From Sphingomonas aurea (lineage in GTDB: Bacteria > Pseudomonadota > Alphaproteobacteria > Sphingomonadales > Sphingomonadaceae), in NCBI RefSeq assembly GCF_030678875.1, contig NZ_JAUUDS010000001.1, positions 186,001 to 250,000 on the forward strand: a stretch of DNA of 64,000 bases, given 5' to 3'. The translations under genes were made by a program, and so were the position numbers. Positions within the stretch are counted from its first letter, which is position 1. Each line of letters begins with the position of its first letter. Of this stretch, positions 28,395 through 38,363 are shown one piece after another. The notes beneath the pieces are model-generated. The model had not been told where the DNA came from and made no database searches. It worked only from the letters and a program-made list of their open reading frames with translations.

Positions 28395-28456
28395 ACCGGA
28401 CCGCCAGCGGACGCGTTTCGCCGTCGGTCGCCCTTTGTGCGAGAGGAGTGTTGGCC

Positions 28457-29650
28457 GTGACGGACCCACAGACAGAGCTGAACGTCGAGGACGCGCCCGA
28501 GGGCGTCGAGGAACCGCAGATCCTGCCGCTCGATGCGTGGCACCGCGCGCGCGGCGGCCGGATGGTCCCCTTCGCCGGCTATCTGATGCCGGTCCAGTAC
28601 GAAGGCATCATGGCCGAGCACCTCTGGACCCGCGAGAGCGCCGGCCTGTTCGACGTCAGCCATATGGGCCAGCTGGTCTTCACCCATGACGGCGATATCG
28701 CCACCGTCGTCCGCGCGCTCGAATCGGTGCTGCCCGGCGACGTGGCGGGGCTGGGCGACGGCCGGATGCGCTACTCGCTGCTGCTGAACGAAGAGGGCGG
28801 CATCCTCGACGACCTGATGGTCACGCGCCGCGGCAGCGAGATTTACATGGTCGTCAACGGCGCGACCAAGTATGACGACATCGGCCATCTGCTCGACGCG
28901 CTGCCCGACGACGTCACGATGAATTTGCAGGACGAGCAGGCGCTGCTCGCGGTGCAGGGCCCCAAGGCGGTCGACGCGCTGGCGCGGCTGGTGCCGGGGG
29001 TCGAGGCGCTGGTGTTCATGACGGCAGGCGCGTTCGACTGGAACGGCCACGCGCTGTGGATCAGCCGATCGGGCTATACCGGCGAGGACGGGTTCGAGGT
29101 GTCGATCCCCGCCGAGGCCGCCGCCGCCTTCGCCGACGCGCTGTGCGCCGAGCCGGAGGTGAAGCCGATCGGTCTGGGCGCGCGCGACTCGCTGCGGCTG
29201 GAGGCGGGGCTGCCGCTCTACGGCCACGACCTCGATCCCGAGACGACGCCGGTCATGGCCGATCTCGGCTTTGCCCTGTCGAAGCGGCGGCGCGAGGCGG
29301 CGGACTTCGCCGGTGCGCAGCGCATCCTGGCCGAGCGTGAAGCAGGCCCGGCCGTGAAGCGCGTCGGCCTGCTCGTCACCGGTCGCCAGCCCGTGCGCGA
29401 GGGCGCGTCGGTCGTGGCGGAGGACGGCGCGGTGATCGGCCGCGTCACCTCCGGCGGCTTCGCTCCCACGCTCGGCGCGGCGATCGCGATGGCCTATGTC
29501 CCCGCCGAACTCGCCGCTCCGGGCAGCGGCGTCCGCCTGGTCCAGCGCGGCAAAGTCCACGAGGCGACCGTTGCCGCCATGCCCTTCGTCCCCCATCGCT
29601 ACGTGCGCGCCAGCGCCAGCCCCCAGACCCCCTCTAAAGCCGGAGCCTGA
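28457..29650 (+). CDS. gcvT: glycine cleavage system T protein (aminomethyltransferase)
   Basis: 397 aa from the GTG at 28457 with AGGAG at 28444-28448. Transfers the methylene unit from aminomethyl-lipoyl-GcvH to tetrahydrofolate. GcvT fold: [89 protein letters not shown] and the C-terminal [20 protein letters not shown] short extra N-terminal arm (about 25 residues, acidic) precedes the conserved part. First gene of the riboswitch-controlled operon. Confidence 0.95.
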   Translation: MTDPQTELNVEDAPEGVEEPQILPLDAWHRARGGRMVPFAGYLMPVQYEGIMAEHLWTRESAGLFDVSHMGQLVFTHDGDIATVVRALESVLPGDVAGLGDGRMRYSLLLNEEGGILDDLMVTRRGSEIYMVVNGATKYDDIGHLLDALPDDVTMNLQDEQALLAVQGPKAVDALARLVPGVEALVFMTAGAFDWNGHALWISRSGYTGEDGFEVSIPAEAAAAFADALCAEPEVKPIGLGARDSLRLEAGLPLYGHDLDPETTPVMADLGFALSKRRREAADFAGAQRILAEREAGPAVKRVGLLVTGRQPVREGASVVAEDGAVIGRVTSGGFAPTLGAAIAMAYVPAELAAPGSGVRLVQRGKVHEATVAAMPFVPHRYVRASASPQTPSKAGA

Positions 29651-29651
29651 C

Positions 29652-30020
29652 ATGCGTTATTTCACCGAGGATCATGAATGGATCGAGGTCGACGGCCAGA
29701 TCGGCACCGTCGGCATCAGCGACTATGCGCAGAGCCAGCTCGGCGACATCGTCTTCGTCGACGTCCCCGCCGACGGCCGCCAGCTGGCCAAGGGCGACGA
29801 GGCGGCGGTGGTCGAGTCGGTCAAGGCTGCCTCCGACGTCTATTCGCCGGTGTCGGGTGCGGTGCTGGAGGGCAATCCGGCCCTCTCCGACTCGCCCGAT
29901 CTGGTGAACTCCGACGCCGAGGGTGAGGGTTGGTTCTTCCGCATCACCCTGTCCGACGAGGCCGAACTCGACAGCCTGATGGACGAAGCCGCCTATGAGG
30001 CGTTCGTCGCCAAGCTGTGA
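29652..30020 (+). CDS. gcvH: glycine cleavage system H protein
   Basis: 122 aa lipoyl carrier. Starts [15 protein letters not shown]; the lipoylation site is K58 in [15 protein letters not shown]. Shuttles the aminomethyl group between GcvP, GcvT and the L protein. One bp after gcvT. A 93-bp palindromic twin-hairpin repeat lies between this gene and gcvPA. Confidence 0.97.
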   Translation: MRYFTEDHEWIEVDGQIGTVGISDYAQSQLGDIVFVDVPADGRQLAKGDEAAVVESVKAASDVYSPVSGAVLEGNPALSDSPDLVNSDAEGEGWFFRITLSDEAELDSLMDEAAYEAFVAKL

Positions 30021-30049
30021 CGACCCGCTAACTGCCCTTTGATCCCTGT

Positions 30050-30142
30050 CGTCATGCCAGCGCAGGCTGGCATCTCGGGCCGCGGGAGCGACGTCATCGT
30101 CTCTCCTGCGGGCAAAGACCCCAGCCTTCGCTGGGGTGACGG
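30050..30142. repeat. twin-hairpin palindromic repeat between gcvH and gcvPA
   Basis: Two perfect 8-bp stems: ATGCCAGC-GCAG-GCTGGCAT (30054-30073) and ACCCCAGC-CTTC-GCTGGGGT (30118-30137), with a third weaker hairpin around GACGTCATCGTC in between. The same GCAG-loop then CTTC-loop arrangement occurs at 55201-55283 with different stems. It ends 18 bp before the gcvPA start. Confidence 0.75.
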
Positions 30143-30159
30143 CCTTCCGAAAGCCCGTC

Positions 30160-31518
30160 ATGCGCTATCTCCCGCTCACCCAGTCCGACCGTGACGCCAT
30201 GCTGTCGGTCATCGGCGCCGCATCGATCGACGATCTGTTCGTCGATGTGCCCCCGGCCGCGCGGCTCGATGGCCCGGTCCACGACCTGCCGAACCATGCG
30301 TCCGAGCTGGCGGTGGAGCGGCACATGACCGCGCTCGCCCGGCAGAATGTCGTGGCGGGGGAGGTGCCCTTCTTCCTCGGCGCCGGCGCCTATCGCCATC
30401 ATGTCCCCGCCAGCGTCGATCACCTGATCCAGCGCGGCGAGTTCCTGACCGCCTACACGCCGTATCAGCCGGAAATCGCGCAGGGCACGCTCCAGATGCT
30501 GTTCGAGTTCCAGACGCAGGTCGCGCGCCTGCTCGGCACCGACGTGGCGAACGCGTCGATGTACGACGGCTCGACCGCCTGCTGGGAGGCGATCGGCATG
30601 GCGCGGCGGATCACCAAGAAGGCGAAGGCGATCCTCTCGTCCGGGCTCCACCCGCACTATGTCTCGGTCGCGAAGACCATGGCGAAATATACCGGCGACC
30701 TGCTCGACACCGCCGTGCCGCAGCTGACCGCCGAGACCGATCTCGACCGGCTGATCGCCGCGATCGACGACGAGACGAGCTGCGTCGTCGTCCAATATCC
30801 CGACATCCTCGGCCGCATCGCTGACCTGCGCCCCCTCGCCGACGCGTGTCACGCGAAGAAGGCGCTGCTGATCGCGGTGGTCACCGAGCCGGTGGCGCTC
30901 GGCGCGCTCACGTCGCCGGGAGAGATGGACGCGGACATCGTCGTGGGCGAAGGGCAGTCGCTCGGCGTCGGGCTCCAGTTCGGCGGCCCCTATGTCGGGC
31001 TGTTCGGCTGCAAGGACAAATATGTCCGCCAGATGCCCGGGCGCCTGTGCGGCGAGACGGTCGACGCCAATGGCAAGCGCGGCTTCGTGCTGACGCTGTC
31101 GACCCGCGAGCAGCATATCCGGCGCGAGAAGGCGACGTCGAACATCTGCACCAATTCCGGGCTGTGCGCGCTGGCCTTCTCGATCCACATGACGCTGCTG
31201 GGCGAGAAGGGGCTGCGCGGCCTGGCCATGCTCAACCATCGCAAGGCGGTCGCCGCCGCCGACCGGCTGGCGCAGGTGCCGGGCGTGTCGGTGGTGAATA
31301 CCGGCTTCTTCAACGAGTTCACCCTGACCCTGCCGGTCGAGGCGCGGCCCGTCGTCCGCACGTTGGCCGATCGCGGCATCCTGGCCGGCGTGTCGCTCGG
31401 ACGGCTCTATCCCGGCGAGGCGGACCTCGCCAACGGGCTGGTCGTCGCGGTGACCGAGACGACAACCGGGGAGGACGTCGAAACCCTTGCCGCCGCGCTT
31501 CAGGAGGTACTGGCATGA
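30160..31518 (+). CDS. gcvPA: glycine dehydrogenase (decarboxylating) subunit 1
   Basis: 452 aa, the N-terminal half of the split P protein. Starts [19 protein letters not shown]; typical blocks are [51 protein letters not shown] and [16 protein letters not shown]. It decarboxylates glycine together with the PLP-bearing subunit 2. The stop overlaps the gcvPB start (ATGA). Confidence 0.96.
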   Translation: MRYLPLTQSDRDAMLSVIGAASIDDLFVDVPPAARLDGPVHDLPNHASELAVERHMTALARQNVVAGEVPFFLGAGAYRHHVPASVDHLIQRGEFLTAYTPYQPEIAQGTLQMLFEFQTQVARLLGTDVANASMYDGSTACWEAIGMARRITKKAKAILSSGLHPHYVSVAKTMAKYTGDLLDTAVPQLTAETDLDRLIAAIDDETSCVVVQYPDILGRIADLRPLADACHAKKALLIAVVTEPVALGALTSPGEMDADIVVGEGQSLGVGLQFGGPYVGLFGCKDKYVRQMPGRLCGETVDANGKRGFVLTLSTREQHIRREKATSNICTNSGLCALAFSIHMTLLGEKGLRGLAMLNHRKAVAAADRLAQVPGVSVVNTGFFNEFTLTLPVEARPVVRTLADRGILAGVSLGRLYPGEADLANGLVVAVTETTTGEDVETLAAALQEVLA

Positions 31519-33077
31519 GCATCAACCAGAGCGGCTGGCGCCCGGCGATGACGGCGGCCGGCGATGCGGCCCCGTCACTGACCTTCACCGGCAATCGCGC
31601 GCTGATGCTGGAGGAAGCGCTGATCTTCGAGATCGGCGATAGCGAGACGACGGGTGTCGACCTGGCCGATACGCTGGTCGGCGAGGACCGCCTGGCCGGT
31701 CTGGCCCGCGCCACCCCGATCGGTCTGCCCGGTTTGTCGGAGCCGGAGACCGTCCGCCACTACACCCGCCTGTCGCGGCAGAACTATGCGATCGACCTGG
31801 GCCTGTTCCCGCTAGGCTCGTGCACGATGAAGCATAATCCGCGCCTCAACGAGAAGGTCGCGCGACTGCCCGGCTTCGCCGACGTCCATCCGCTCGCGCC
31901 GGTCGACACGGTGCAGGGTGCGCTCGGCGTCATCAACGAGCTGGCGGTGTGGCTCATCAAATTGACCGGCATGCACGGCGTCGCGATGAGCCCAAAGGCG
32001 GGCGCGCATGGCGAGCTGTGCGGCATCCTGTGCATCAAGGCGGCGCTGGAGAAGCGCGGCGAGGGGCACCGCAAGGTCATCCTGGTGCCCGAGAGTGCGC
32101 ACGGCACCAACCCCGCCACCGCCGCCTTCGCCGGCTTCACCGTCGAGGACATTCCCGCAACGCCGGACGGGCGCGTCGATACCGACGCGCTGAAGGCGCG
32201 GCTGGGGCCGGACGTCGCCGCGGTGATGATTACCAACCCCAATACCTGCGGCCTGTTCGAGCGCGACCTGAAGGCGATCTCCGACGCGGTCCACGCCGCC
32301 GGCGGCTATGTCTATTGCGACGGCGCAAACTTCAACGCGATCGTCGGGCGGGTGCGGCCGGGCGACCTTGGCGTCGATGCGATGCACATCAACCTGCACA
32401 AGACCTTCTCGACCCCGCACGGCGGCGGCGGACCCGGGTCCGGTCCGGTGGTGCTGTCGAAGGCATTGAGCCCGTTCGGTCCGCTGCCCTTCACGGCGCG
32501 CATGGCGGACGGCCACATCCAGTTGATCGAGGAAGAGACGGCGGGCGACGATCATCCCGACACGTTCGGCCGGATGACCGCGTTCCACGGCCAGATGGGC
32601 ATGTTCACCCGCGCCTTGACCTACATCCTCAGCCACGGTGCCGACGGGCTGAAGCAGGTGGCCGAGGATGCGGTGCTGAACGCCAACTACGTGCTGCGTT
32701 CATTAGAGGACGTGCTCGACGCCCCCTTCGCCGGTGCGGGGCCGTGCATGCACGAGGCGCTGTTCAGCGACGCGAACCTGGCCGACGGCTTCTCGACGCT
32801 CGACGTCGCCAAGGGGCTGATCGACGAGGGCTTCCACCCGATGACGGTCTATTTCCCGCTGGTCGTCCACGGCGCGATGCTGGTCGAACCGACTGAAACC
32901 GAATCGAAGGCGGCGCTCGACCAGTTCATCGGCGCGCTGCGCAGCGTCGCCGAACGGGCCAAGGCGGGCGATCCGGCGCTGAAGTCAGCCCCGCACTTCG
33001 CCCCGCGCGCGCGGCTCGACGAGACGCTGGCCGCGCGCAAGCCGGTGCTGGTGTGGAAGGAGCGGCCCGCAGCGTGA
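31515..33077 (+). CDS. gcvPB: glycine dehydrogenase (decarboxylating) subunit 2
   Basis: 520 aa, the PLP-binding half of the split P protein. The PLP lysine lies in [44 protein letters not shown] and [16 protein letters not shown] are conserved. Together with GcvPA, GcvH, GcvT and a dihydrolipoamide dehydrogenase not seen here, it splits glycine to CO2, ammonia and methylene-THF. Last gene of the operon; the next gene is convergent, 3 bp away. Confidence 0.96.
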   Translation: MSINQSGWRPAMTAAGDAAPSLTFTGNRALMLEEALIFEIGDSETTGVDLADTLVGEDRLAGLARATPIGLPGLSEPETVRHYTRLSRQNYAIDLGLFPLGSCTMKHNPRLNEKVARLPGFADVHPLAPVDTVQGALGVINELAVWLIKLTGMHGVAMSPKAGAHGELCGILCIKAALEKRGEGHRKVILVPESAHGTNPATAAFAGFTVEDIPATPDGRVDTDALKARLGPDVAAVMITNPNTCGLFERDLKAISDAVHAAGGYVYCDGANFNAIVGRVRPGDLGVDAMHINLHKTFSTPHGGGGPGSGPVVLSKALSPFGPLPFTARMADGHIQLIEEETAGDDHPDTFGRMTAFHGQMGMFTRALTYILSHGADGLKQVAEDAVLNANYVLRSLEDVLDAPFAGAGPCMHEALFSDANLADGFSTLDVAKGLIDEGFHPMTVYFPLVVHGAMLVEPTETESKAALDQFIGALRSVAERAKAGDPALKSAPHFAPRARLDETLAARKPVLVWKERPAA

Positions 33078-33080
33078 CGA

Positions 33081-33416
33081 TCAGGGTCGGCGCACCGCGT
33101 TCCAGTTGAACAGGAAGTTGCGGTGCTCGGCCCAGGTCTGGCCCTCGACATGGTCGCCGACCAGACAGGCGGCGGTGTGATACGGGCCCTTGCCGTCGGT
33201 CGTGCGGAAGCTGACACAGCTGCGCCCGCGCGCGGACTTCCATCGACCGGCCTCGATGCTGCTCTGGTAGAAGGAGCCGGTCACCGTCCCGTCCGGCTGC
33301 AGGTGCAGATCCATCGGCTGGACATAGGGTTTGGCGGGATCGGTCGACAGGTCGACCGTCCACGCACCCTCCAGCGTCGGGGCGGCGGCCGCAGCCAGCA
33401 GCAGGATCGCGATCAT
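33081..33416 (-). CDS. small secreted protein of unknown function
   Basis: 111 aa. A short N-terminal hydrophobic signal (MIAILLLAAAAAPTLEG) is followed by a lipocalin-like or beta-sandwich pattern (AWTVDLSTDPAKPYVQPMDLHLQPDGTVTGSFYQSSIEAGRW) and two cysteines (SCVSF, AACLV) that could pair in the periplasm. Its ATG overlaps the stop of the DUF885 gene (ATGA, 33416-33413), so it is translationally coupled to it. No family name can be given. Confidence 0.75.
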   Translation of the reverse strand: MIAILLLAAAAAPTLEGAWTVDLSTDPAKPYVQPMDLHLQPDGTVTGSFYQSSIEAGRWKSARGRSCVSFRTTDGKGPYHTAACLVGDHVEGQTWAEHRNFLFNWNAVRRP

Positions 33417-35158
33417 CCGTCGCTCTCCTTCGGGTAGGGATCCTTGCCCCCTTCGGCGATGAACCGGTCCACCCGCGCCGCCAGCACGGGCAGCGGCACC
33501 GAGCCGAGCGACAGCACCGTGTCGTGGAAGGCGCGGATATCGAACTTGTCGCCGAGCGCCTTCTCCGCCTTGGTGCGCGCCTGCTGAATGGCGAGCTGGC
33601 CCAAATAATAGCTCAGCGCCTGACCGGGCCAGCCGATATAGCGGTCGACCTCGGTCCCGATCTCCCGCTCGGACAGGGCGGTATTGTCGCGCAGGAAAGC
33701 CTGCGCCTGCTCGCGCGTCCAGCCCTTGGAGTGGACGCCGGTATCGACCACCAGCCGCACCGCGCGCCACATCTGATAGCTGAGCATTCCGAACCGCTCG
33801 TACGGCGTCTCGTAGAAGCCCATCTCGTCGCCCAGCCGCTCGCAATAGAGCGCCCAGCCCTCGCCGTATGCCGAGATGTAGCTGTAGCGGCGGAACGGCG
33901 GCAGGTCGGTATTCTCGTTGGCCAGCGACATCTGCCACGCATGGCCCGGCGCACTCTCGTGCAGGGTCAGCGCCGGCAGCTGGAACAGCGGGCGCGACGG
34001 CAGATCATAGGTGTTGACCAGATAGCCGCCCGGCCCGCCGCGCCCGGCGGTGTAGAAGGGCGCGATGTCGAGCGGGACCGGCCGGATCGCGAAGCGCGCG
34101 CGCGGATTGTGCCCGAACCAGCGGCTGGCCATCGCGTCGAAGCGCTTGGCCTCCCACGCCGCTTCCTTCAGCAACTGCTCGGGCGTCCTGGCGTAGAATT
34201 GCGGATCGGTGCGCAGGAATGTCAGGAAGGCGGGCAGGTCGCCTGAGAATTTCGCGTCCGCCTTCACCGTCTCCATCTCGGCACGGATCTTCGCGACCTC
34301 GGCCAGCCCCAGCCGGTGGATCTGGTCGGCGGTCATGTCGGTGGTGGTGAACAGGCGGATGCGACTTTGATAATAGGCCGCGCCGTCCGGGTAGCTGGTC
34401 GCGTCGAGCGGTTTGCGCAGGCCGGGAAAGTAGGTGGTGCGCAGGAATGCCAGCAGCTTGCGGTGCGCGGGGATCACCTGCGCCTCGATCAGCCGCTTCG
34501 CTTCCGCCTGCAGCGCGGCGCGGTTCGGCACGGTGGCGGGCATTTTGGCGAAGGGTTCGTAATAGACGGTCGCCTCGGCACTCTTCGCGTCGGCGATCGC
34601 CACCACCGGCGCCTCGCGGCCCTTCATCACGACGGCGGGCGGGGTGAAGCCGCGTTTCAGCCCGGCGCGCAGATTGTCGGTCTGCTGGTCGAGATAGCGC
34701 GGCATCTCGCCCAGCCACGTCAGGTAGTTGCGGTAATCCGCCGCCCCGCGCGCGAACTGCCCGCGCGCGGCATATTGCAGGTCGCCCCAGAATGCGCTGT
34801 CGCCGTTCAGCGGCTTCTCCCACTCGCGGAACTTCGCGTCGGCGAGGAAGCCGGCGATCTGGTTGCGATAGACCTGATAATTGACCAGCGTCGTGGGCGA
34901 GAGCGCTTTTGTGTCGATCGCGTCGAGCCGCTTCATCACGCCTTGCCAATAGCTTGCGCGGCGTTCCTCGGCGGCGGCCGACACGTCGGGCAAGTGCGCG
35001 TTGGTCTCGTCGCGCTCGTCGTCGGCGAGGTGCTGAGCGGTCCGCCAAGCCCACTCGCCCTGCCAGATCGCGGTGAAGGCGCGGTCGGCACTGGTCGTCT
35101 GGGCAGGAGCGGGAGCGGCGGCGAGGAGCGCGATCGGCGCGATCAGGGAGCGGAGCAT
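33413..35158 (-). CDS. DUF885 family exported protein, putative metallopeptidase
   Basis: 581 aa from the ATG at 35158 with a signal peptide (LIAPIALLAAAPAPAQ). The family hallmark LTLHESAPGHAWQMSLANE provides two histidines and a glutamate in an HExxxGH arrangement, and SAYGEGWALYCERLGDEMG provides a further glutamate; these resemble a zinc-peptidase site, but activity is not proven for most members. Periplasmic. The downstream small secreted protein gene is coupled to it. Confidence 0.88.
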   Translation of the reverse strand: MLRSLIAPIALLAAAPAPAQTTSADRAFTAIWQGEWAWRTAQHLADDERDETNAHLPDVSAAAEERRASYWQGVMKRLDAIDTKALSPTTLVNYQVYRNQIAGFLADAKFREWEKPLNGDSAFWGDLQYAARGQFARGAADYRNYLTWLGEMPRYLDQQTDNLRAGLKRGFTPPAVVMKGREAPVVAIADAKSAEATVYYEPFAKMPATVPNRAALQAEAKRLIEAQVIPAHRKLLAFLRTTYFPGLRKPLDATSYPDGAAYYQSRIRLFTTTDMTADQIHRLGLAEVAKIRAEMETVKADAKFSGDLPAFLTFLRTDPQFYARTPEQLLKEAAWEAKRFDAMASRWFGHNPRARFAIRPVPLDIAPFYTAGRGGPGGYLVNTYDLPSRPLFQLPALTLHESAPGHAWQMSLANENTDLPPFRRYSYISAYGEGWALYCERLGDEMGFYETPYERFGMLSYQMWRAVRLVVDTGVHSKGWTREQAQAFLRDNTALSEREIGTEVDRYIGWPGQALSYYLGQLAIQQARTKAEKALGDKFDIRAFHDTVLSLGSVPLPVLAARVDRFIAEGGKDPYPKESDG

Positions 35159-35243
35159 GGCCGCAGCGTGCGCGATCGGTCCCCTCGGATCAAGCGGGCC
35201 GATCAAGCTGGACGGCGTCGCGATCTGCCGACACACTGGCGCC

Positions 35244-35747
35244 ATGCAGCCTCGCCCCGACACCCTGCTCACCTACGCCATCACCGCCGGCGTCATCCTG
35301 CTCGTCATGGCGCTGCGCTGGCGACGGACGGGCAGGGCGGTGCCGTTGAAGCTGGAGCGGCTGTGGATCCTGCCCGCGATCCTGACGCTGGCGGTGGTCG
35401 CGACCTTCGCCACCATGCCGCCGCACGGGCTGGGCTGGCTGTTCTGCCTGATCGCCGCCGGATTGGGTGCGGCGCTCGGCTGGCAGCGCGGGCGGATGAT
35501 GCACATCGCGGTCGATCCAGAGACGCACCAACTGAGCCAGACATCGTCGCCCGCGGCGCTGGTCCTGATCCTCGCCATCGTCGTGCTGCGCCAGGCGGCG
35601 CGGGCGGGTGGGGCGGCGTGGCTGCACCTCGACGCGCTGGCGCTGTCGGACATGCTGCTGGCGCTCGCCTTCGGCCTGGTCGTCGCGCAGCGGGTGGAGA
35701 TGTACCTGCGCGCCAGGCGGCTGCTCCGCGCCGCTATTCCTCGCTGA
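35244..35747 (+). CDS. DUF1453/CcdC-like integral membrane protein
   Basis: 167 aa with about five TM helices: YAITAGVILLVMAL, LWILPAILTLAVVATFATM, GLGWLFCLIAAGLGAALGW, AALVLILAIVVLR and LALSDMLLALAFGLVVAQRV. The central GAALGWQRGRMMHIAVDPETHQLSQ is typical of this family. Function unknown. Convergent with the DMT transporter gene; the two ends overlap by 14 bp. Confidence 0.7.
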   Translation: MQPRPDTLLTYAITAGVILLVMALRWRRTGRAVPLKLERLWILPAILTLAVVATFATMPPHGLGWLFCLIAAGLGAALGWQRGRMMHIAVDPETHQLSQTSSPAALVLILAIVVLRQAARAGGAAWLHLDALALSDMLLALAFGLVVAQRVEMYLRARRLLRAAIPR

Positions 35748-36636
35748 GCGCGCTGCGGGTTTCCTCACGCCGGCGGACATGCTCGCGCCAGACGATGTAG
35801 AGACCGGACGCGACGATCAGCGGCGCGCCGATCCAGGTCGTGTCGCTGGGCAGCGTGCCGAAGAGCAGCCAGCCATAGCCCGTCGCCCAGAGCAGCGAGC
35901 TATAGTCGAACGGCACCACCACCGACACCGCGCCGCGGCGGAGCGACGAGGTCATCGCCAGCTGCGCCGCCCCGCCGAACAGGCCGACGGCCGCCAGGCA
36001 TGCCCAGGTCGCCAGCGGGTGCGCCTGCGCCTGGAGCATATAGGCGATGCCGAGCGGCACCAGCGACAGGACCGAGAACCACCAGACCGTCGTCTGCGCC
36101 CGCTCCGTCCGCCCGATCTGGCGCAGCAGGATGAAGACGACCGCGGTCAGCAGTGCCGCGACGATGCCATAGAGCGCCCCGTCGAGCGGAATGCTGTGCC
36201 CGCCCGGTCGCAGCACGATCAGCACGCCGACAAAGCCCAGCGCCACCGCGCTCCACCGCCGCCAGCCGGTCGGCTCGCCCAGCACCAGCGCGCCGAGCAC
36301 CGTGGCGAAGATCGGCGTGCTGAACATGATCGTCGCCGCCTCCGCCAGCGGCAGCGCGAGGAGTGCCGCAAAGGTAAAGGCCATGCTGACCACGCCGACG
36401 ATCGCCCGGCCGACATGCGCGCCGATCCGCTGCGTCCGGACGGATGCCAGCCCGGGCCCGCTCGCCACCACCGCGGTGACCAGCAGCGCCGCGCCGAACT
36501 GGCGAAAGAACAGGATCTCGCCCAGCCGTGCGCCGTTCACCTCGGCCAGCTTGATCGCGGCGTTCATCGTCGCGAACAGCCCGACCGACAACAGGCGCAG
36601 GCCGATGGCAGGGAGCAGGCGGTCGCTGCTCACCAT
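35734..36636 (-). CDS. DMT superfamily (EamA) transporter
   Basis: 300 aa from the ATG at 36636; an upstream in-frame ATG at 36663 lies in the palindromic repeat and is not used here. Ten TM helices in two EamA repeats: AIGLRLLSVGLFATMNAAIKLAE, the first-repeat end FSTPIFATVLGALVLGE and the second-repeat end YSSLLWATGYGWLLFGTLPSDTTWIGAPLIVASGLYIVWRE. It resembles drug/metabolite exporters such as RarD/SAM-type carriers. The substrate is unknown. Confidence 0.88.
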   Translation of the reverse strand: MVSSDRLLPAIGLRLLSVGLFATMNAAIKLAEVNGARLGEILFFRQFGAALLVTAVVASGPGLASVRTQRIGAHVGRAIVGVVSMAFTFAALLALPLAEAATIMFSTPIFATVLGALVLGEPTGWRRWSAVALGFVGVLIVLRPGGHSIPLDGALYGIVAALLTAVVFILLRQIGRTERAQTTVWWFSVLSLVPLGIAYMLQAQAHPLATWACLAAVGLFGGAAQLAMTSSLRRGAVSVVVPFDYSSLLWATGYGWLLFGTLPSDTTWIGAPLIVASGLYIVWREHVRRREETRSALSEE

Positions 36637-36638
36637 CG

Positions 36639-36734
36639 CGTCATGCCGGGCTCGTCCCGGCATCCACTGTCCCGCTCACGTTGCACGGGCGGCTCTTGCG
36701 GGAGGGTGGACCCCGGAACAAGTCCGGGGTGACG
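36639..36734. repeat. long-arm palindromic repeat, copy 2 (diverged right arm)
   Basis: The left arm at 36639-36667 is identical to the left arm of the copy at 8726, but the right arm at 36706-36734 has changed at several positions (CCCCGGAACAAGTCCGGGG). It fills the gap between the divergent DMT transporter and proS genes and may affect their promoters. Confidence 0.75.
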
Positions 36735-36764
36735 AAAAACTACGGTGCCGCTACAGCCCCGCCG

Positions 36765-38297
36765 ATGAAGCACGCACTCCCCGTCACCCGCGAGGCGGAT
36801 TTCGCCGCCTGGTATCAATCCGTCATCACCGAGGCCGACCTGGCCGAGGAGTCCGGCGTCCGCGGCTGCATGGTCATCCGCCCATGGGGCTATGGCATCT
36901 GGGAGCGGATCCAGCGCCTGCTCGACGACCGGATCAAGGCGACGGGACACGAGAACTGCTATTTCCCGCTCTTCATCCCGCTCTCCTATTTCGAGAAGGA
37001 GGCTGAGCATGTCGAGGGATTCGCCAAGGAGATGGCGGTCGTCACCCACCATCGCCTGATCGGCGACGGCAAGGGGGGGCTGACCCCCGATCCTGCTGCG
37101 AAGCTGGAGGAGCCGCTGGTCGTCCGGCCGACGTCGGAGACGGTGATCGGCACCGCCTTTGCCCGCTGGGTCCAGTCGTGGCGCGACCTGCCGGTCCTCA
37201 TCAACCAGTGGGCCAATGTCGTCCGCTGGGAGATGCGTACCCGCATGTTCCTGCGTACCGCCGAGTTCCTCTGGCAGGAGGGCCACACCGCCCATGCCTC
37301 CGCCGACGAGGCGCGGGAGGAGACGCTCAGGATGCTGGAAGTCTATCGCGAGTTCGCCGAGACCTGCCTCGCGCTCCACACCGTCGCCGGCGAGAAGCCC
37401 GAGAACGAGCGTTTCCCCGGCGCGGTGGAGACCTGGTCGATCGAGGCGATGATGCAGGACGGCAAGGCGCTGCAGGCGGGCACCAGCCATTTCCTCGGTA
37501 CCAACTTCGCCCATGCGCAGAACATCCGCTTCCAGAACGCGGCCGGCGAGCTGGAGCTGGCCAACACCACCAGCTGGGGCGTGTCGACGCGGATGATCGG
37601 CGGGGTCATCATGGTGCACGGCGACGATGACGGGCTGCGCGTGCCGCCGGCGATCGCGCCGTGGCAGGTGGTGATCGTGCCGATGCTGCGCGACCAGCCC
37701 GAGGATCAGGCGATCGTCGATTACTGCCGCTCGCTTCAGAAGGAGCTGGCGGCGCAGTCTGCGCTCGGCGAGCCGGTCCGCGCGCTCCTGGACCTGAAGC
37801 CGGTCAAGGCCGCGACCAAGCGCTGGGGCTGGGTGAAGAAGGGCGCGCCCGTTGTGATCGAGGTCGGCGGGCGCGACGTGGCCGGCGGCAACGTCTCGGT
37901 CATCCTGCGCACCGATCTGTATCAGGACGGCGGCAAGCTGAAGTCGGCGGTGATGCCGCGCGGCGATCTGGTGGGGTCGATCGCCGCGACGCTGGAGGAG
38001 GTGCAGGCCACGCTGCTCGGCCAGTCGACCCAGGCGCTGCGCGACCGGATCGTGCCCGTCGACGACTGGGCCGGCGTCGAGGCGCATTTCGCCGAGGGCG
38101 TGAAGAACCCCGGCTGGATCGATGTGCGCTGGTCGAAGCCGACCGGCACGGCGCTCGACGCAGTGGTCGAGCGGCTGAAGGCGCTGAAGCTGACCATCCG
38201 CAACGCGCCGCTCGGCCAGACCGGCTGTGACGAGGGCCCGTGCGTGTTCACCGGCGCGCCGGCAGTGGAGCGCGTGCTGATCGGTCGGGCGTATTAA
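36765..38297 (+). CDS. proS: prolyl-tRNA synthetase, archaeal/eukaryotic-like type
   Basis: 510 aa class II aminoacyl-tRNA synthetase. Motifs: GCMVIRPWGYGIWERIQ (motif 1 region), VVRPTSETVIGTAFARWVQSWRDLPVLINQWANVVRWEMRTRMFLRTAEFLWQEGHTAH (motif 2), and GVSTRMIGGVIMVHGDDDGLRVPP (motif 3). The anticodon domain and the C-terminal zinc/Tyr-ending domain (TGCDEGPCVFTGAPAVERVLIGRAY) mark the long form without the bacterial editing insert. ATG at 36765. A terminator follows. Confidence 0.95.
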   Translation: MKHALPVTREADFAAWYQSVITEADLAEESGVRGCMVIRPWGYGIWERIQRLLDDRIKATGHENCYFPLFIPLSYFEKEAEHVEGFAKEMAVVTHHRLIGDGKGGLTPDPAAKLEEPLVVRPTSETVIGTAFARWVQSWRDLPVLINQWANVVRWEMRTRMFLRTAEFLWQEGHTAHASADEAREETLRMLEVYREFAETCLALHTVAGEKPENERFPGAVETWSIEAMMQDGKALQAGTSHFLGTNFAHAQNIRFQNAAGELELANTTSWGVSTRMIGGVIMVHGDDDGLRVPPAIAPWQVVIVPMLRDQPEDQAIVDYCRSLQKELAAQSALGEPVRALLDLKPVKAATKRWGWVKKGAPVVIEVGGRDVAGGNVSVILRTDLYQDGGKLKSAVMPRGDLVGSIAATLEEVQATLLGQSTQALRDRIVPVDDWAGVEAHFAEGVKNPGWIDVRWSKPTGTALDAVVERLKALKLTIRNAPLGQTGCDEGPCVFTGAPAVERVLIGRAY

Positions 38298-38304
38298 AGC
38301 TCCT

Positions 38305-38337
38305 GCGCCCTTCCCTGAGAGGGAGGGGCGCAATTTT
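38305..38337 (+). terminator. Rho-independent terminator after proS
   Basis: GCGCCCTTCCCT (38305-38316), a GAG loop and AGGGAGGGGCGC (38320-38331) form a 12-bp stem with one mismatch, followed by AATTTT. Eight bp after the proS stop. Confidence 0.8.
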
Positions 38338-38363
38338 CCCAGACCGCGCTACAACCAATCTCC

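Noticed and set aside
36637..36663. Nine-residue N-terminal extension of the DMT transporter
   Set aside because: It would be encoded by the palindromic repeat; the ATG at 36636 is the better start.
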